From assembly GCA_946478865.1 (NCBI GenBank), contig CAMLDO010000004.1:97983-161982 (forward strand): a DNA stretch of 64,000 nt, in the 5' to 3' direction. Of this stretch, positions 61,937 through 64,000 are shown piece by piece (the stretch's first letter is position 1; every line of letters starts with the position of its first letter). The DNA comes from an uncultured Methylobacillus sp. Lineage in GTDB: Bacteria; Pseudomonadota; Gammaproteobacteria; Burkholderiales; Methylophilaceae. Position numbers and translations under genes: made by a program. The notes beneath the pieces are model-generated. The model was given only the letters and a program-made list of their open reading frames with translations, made no database searches and had not been told where the DNA came from.

Positions 61937-62446
61937 TCAATCGTGATGCTTGCTATGGCCAGGGTTGTGTCTATTCTTCTGGTGACCATAAGCATGGCCG
62001 CGCTTCTTGTGATGGTGATGATCGTCATCGTCCGCCACGATGACCGAAGTTGCAACCGGGGCGGCAACCCCAGCCCTGACCGGGGTGCTACTTTCTCCTA
62101 CGCTTTTGCCGACTGCGGAACCCGCCGCTCCGCCGGCGCCTGCACCAATGATCGCGCCCGTTTTACCGCCCACGGATTGACCCACCGCAGCGCCCGCCGC
62201 GCCACCAACGGCACCGCCTACGACCGCACCGGTCTTGCCTTCGCCCTGGGTCGTTACGGCAGCGCCTACACCTCCGCCGACTGCGCCGCCGACAACAGCA
62301 CCGGTTTTTCCACCTACGGCCTGACCGATAGCCGTGCCAGCCGCAGCCCCCACGCCGCCGCCAACGGCAGTCTTGACAGCACTGTCCTCAGCCATGGCTT
62401 GGCCAGCTACGAGGAAAAGGGAAAGAGTCAGAACGGAAAATCTCAT
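61937..62446 (-). CDS. Glycine-zipper protein with His-rich tail
   Basis: A 169-residue secreted protein. The signal peptide (1-19, ending AMA-ED) is followed by a Gly/Ala/Val repeat region (about 25-120) in which GKTGAxxGxxxGG recurs three times, a glycine-zipper pattern typical of outer-membrane or surface-associated proteins. The last 30 residues (DDDDHHHHKKRGHAYGHQKNRHNPGHSKHHD) are Asp/His-rich and could bind metal. Function is unknown. It is a single gene between a terminator and metG. Confidence 0.82.
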   Translation of the reverse strand: MRFSVLTLSLFLVAGQAMAEDSAVKTAVGGGVGAAAGTAIGQAVGGKTGAVVGGAVGGGVGAAVTTQGEGKTGAVVGGAVGGAAGAAVGQSVGGKTGAIIGAGAGGAAGSAVGKSVGESSTPVRAGVAAPVATSVIVADDDDHHHHKKRGHAYGHQKNRHNPGHSKHHD

Positions 62447-62473
62447 ATGAGCCTTTTTTACAGTTAATGGAGA

Positions 62474-64000
62474 TTACTTAACGCGCATGCCCGGCTGCGC
62501 GCCGACGTCCGGGGACAGAATGAACGGTCCGCCACGTTCGTCGCTGGCAGCCAGTACCATGCCTTCGGACATGCCGAATTTCATCTTGCGGGGCGCCAAG
62601 TTGGCAACCATCACGGTCAAACGGCCGACCAGTGTAGCCGGATCGTAAGCCGACTTGATACCGGCGAACACTTGGCGCGGCTTGCCTTCGCCGATATCCA
62701 GCATGAGGCGCAGCAGCTTCTCCGCGCCCTCGACGTGATCGGCCTCGACAATCCTGGCGATGCGCAGATCGACTTTGGCGAAGTCGTCAATGGAAATGTA
62801 ATCGCCACCCTCGGCTGCCGGTGCACTCTTGGCTTCGGTTTTGGCCGGTGCGGGTTGTTGGGTGGGCGCCGCCGCTTGCAGCGTCTCCTTGTTGGCTTCG
62901 GTCATGGCTTCAATCTGTTTCGGGTCAATCCGAGTAATCAGGTGTTGGTAGGTCTGAATGGCATGGCCTTCTGCCAGGCCGGCGTTCACTGCGTTCCAGT
63001 CCAGCGGCACAACATTGAGGAAAGCCTCGATGTTTTCTGCCAACTTGGGCAGCACCGGCTTGAGGTACAACGTAAGCAGGCGGAACATTTCCAGCGCATC
63101 GGAGCACACCGTGTGCAGCGCAGCCTCCTGCCCTTCCTTCTTCGCCATGTCCCACGGCGCGGCTTCGGCGACATAGGCATTGGCCTTGTCCGCCAGCGCC
63201 ATGATCTCGCGCAGCGCGCGTCCGTAGTCGCGAGCCGCATAACTGTCCGCTATCGAAGCCGCCGCTGCACGCAGTTCCGCAATCACGGGCGTCGCGGAAG
63301 CGGCACGCAGCTTGCCGTCGAAGCGCTTGGCGATGAAACCGGCGGTGCGGCTGGCGATATTGATGTACTTGCCCACCAGGTCGGAATTGACGCGCGCGAC
63401 GAAGTCCTCGAGGTTGAGGTCGATGTCTTCCATCGTGCCGTTGAGCTTGGCGGCGTAGTAGTAGCGCAGGTATTCCGGGTTCTTCACGTGGTCGAGGTAG
63501 CTGCGCGCAGTAATGAAAGTACCGCGTGACTTGGACATCTTCTCGCCGTTGACGGTGAGGAAACCGTGCGCGTAGACCTGCGTCGGCTTGCGATAGCCCG
63601 AGTATTCCAGCGTCGCGGGCCAGAACAGCGCGTGGAAGTAGAGGATATCCTTGCCGATGAAGTGGTACAGCTCGGTCGCAGAATCCTTCTTCCAGTATTC
63701 GTCGAAATCGATACCCAGCTTGCCGCACAGATTCTTGAAACTCGCCATGTAGCCGATGGGCGCGTCCAGCCACACATAGAAATACTTGCCCGGCGCGTCG
63801 GGGATTTCGAAACCGAAATACGGCGCGTCGCGCGAGATATCCCAGTCGGACAGGCCGGAGGCGAACCACTCGCCCATCTTGTTGGCGGCTTCGGCCTGCA
63901 ACGTGCCGGAGCGGGTCCAGTCCTTGAGGAAGGCTTCACACTCGGACAGCTTGAAGAAGTAGTGCTCGGTTTCCTTGCGCACCGGCGTCGCGCCGGACAC
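62474..64000 (-). CDS. metG: Methionyl-tRNA synthetase, C-terminal three quarters
   Basis: The 508 visible codons run off the right edge; the N-terminal HIGH motif is missing. The visible part includes the zinc-domain end, [14 protein letters not shown], the KMSKS motif ([13 protein letters not shown]), the anticodon-binding domain and the C-terminal dimerising tRNA-binding domain ([29 protein letters not shown] onward). It charges initiator and elongator tRNA-Met. Length is consistent with the long, dimeric E. coli-type enzyme. Confidence 0.96.
   Translation of the reverse strand: MSGATPVRKETEHYFFKLSECEAFLKDWTRSGTLQAEAANKMGEWFASGLSDWDISRDAPYFGFEIPDAPGKYFYVWLDAPIGYMASFKNLCGKLGIDFDEYWKKDSATELYHFIGKDILYFHALFWPATLEYSGYRKPTQVYAHGFLTVNGEKMSKSRGTFITARSYLDHVKNPEYLRYYYAAKLNGTMEDIDLNLEDFVARVNSDLVGKYINIASRTAGFIAKRFDGKLRAASATPVIAELRAAAASIADSYAARDYGRALREIMALADKANAYVAEAAPWDMAKKEGQEAALHTVCSDALEMFRLLTLYLKPVLPKLAENIEAFLNVVPLDWNAVNAGLAEGHAIQTYQHLITRIDPKQIEAMTEANKETLQAAAPTQQPAPAKTEAKSAPAAEGGDYISIDDFAKVDLRIARIVEADHVEGAEKLLRLMLDIGEGKPRQVFAGIKSAYDPATLVGRLTVMVANLAPRKMKFGMSEGMVLAASDERGGPFILSPDVGAQPGMRVK

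Overview
The window reads as a GC-rich chromosome segment of a betaproteobacterium, most likely a Nitrosomonadales-type organism. This is judged from gene order and protein flavour, not from any database search. The supporting orders are tpiA-secG-tRNA-Leu-nuoA to nuoN-DUF2818-nudix, tyrA-aroA-cmk-rpsA-ihfB-lapA-lapB-pyrF, and an aat-bpt N-end-rule pair. No rRNA, phage, intact insertion sequence or CRISPR array was seen.

Layout. 1-14837 (minus strand) holds a complete 14-gene respiratory complex I operon followed by a DUF2818 membrane protein and a nudix hydrolase cut by the left edge. The operon is tightly packed except between nuoA and nuoB. There a 116-base spacer holds a 35-codon frame and strong predicted RNA structure. 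14908-16141 carries tRNA-Leu(GAG), secG and tpiA. 16249-26862 is a sulfur-assimilation region: yezD, an OprP-like porin, two sulfate/thiosulfate-binding proteins, a DUF2325 protein, cysK, an EAL-domain protein, a Bcr/CflA exporter and cysTWA. Three sulfur transcription units (yezD, sbp2, cysT) start behind AT-rich promoters that share a motif near ATTCGAAATAATTATT, and all have a -10 box 30-31 bases before the start codon.

26963-43124 mixes three large membrane-bound GGDEF-EAL sensor proteins with housekeeping genes (recQ, an EamA permease, a YaiI-type protein, an RluF-like pseudouridine synthase, a SnoaL-like protein, a YgiQ radical SAM protein). With the EAL protein at 21678 that makes four c-di-GMP proteins in about 22 kb. 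43162-50574 is a copper-resistance island organised around two back-to-back CueR-type promoters. Leftward run cueR, a small Cys/His protein, a DUF411 protein, a Cys/His-rich protein, a TolC-like lipoprotein and a Tat-exported multicopper oxidase. Rightward run copZ, copA and a membrane-anchored cupredoxin, coupled by overlapping stops and starts to aat and then bpt.

52000-52371 has no convincing gene but carries a perfect 23-base inverted repeat. 52372-61163 is core metabolism and translation (5'-nucleotidase, tyrA, aroA, cmk, rpsA, ihfB, lapAB, pyrF, a ComEA-like protein), with a Fur-box-preceded DUF2061 gene in antisense between aroA and cmk. The right end has a less GC-rich TTG-start histidine phosphatase, a glycine-zipper protein with a His-rich tail, and metG cut by the right edge.

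The best candidates for something new are the structured nuoA-nuoB spacer, the shared sulfur promoter architecture with an Sbp/CysP-like binding-protein pair and an attached EAL protein, and the copper island with its CCCC-containing protein and its coupling to the N-end-rule transferases.
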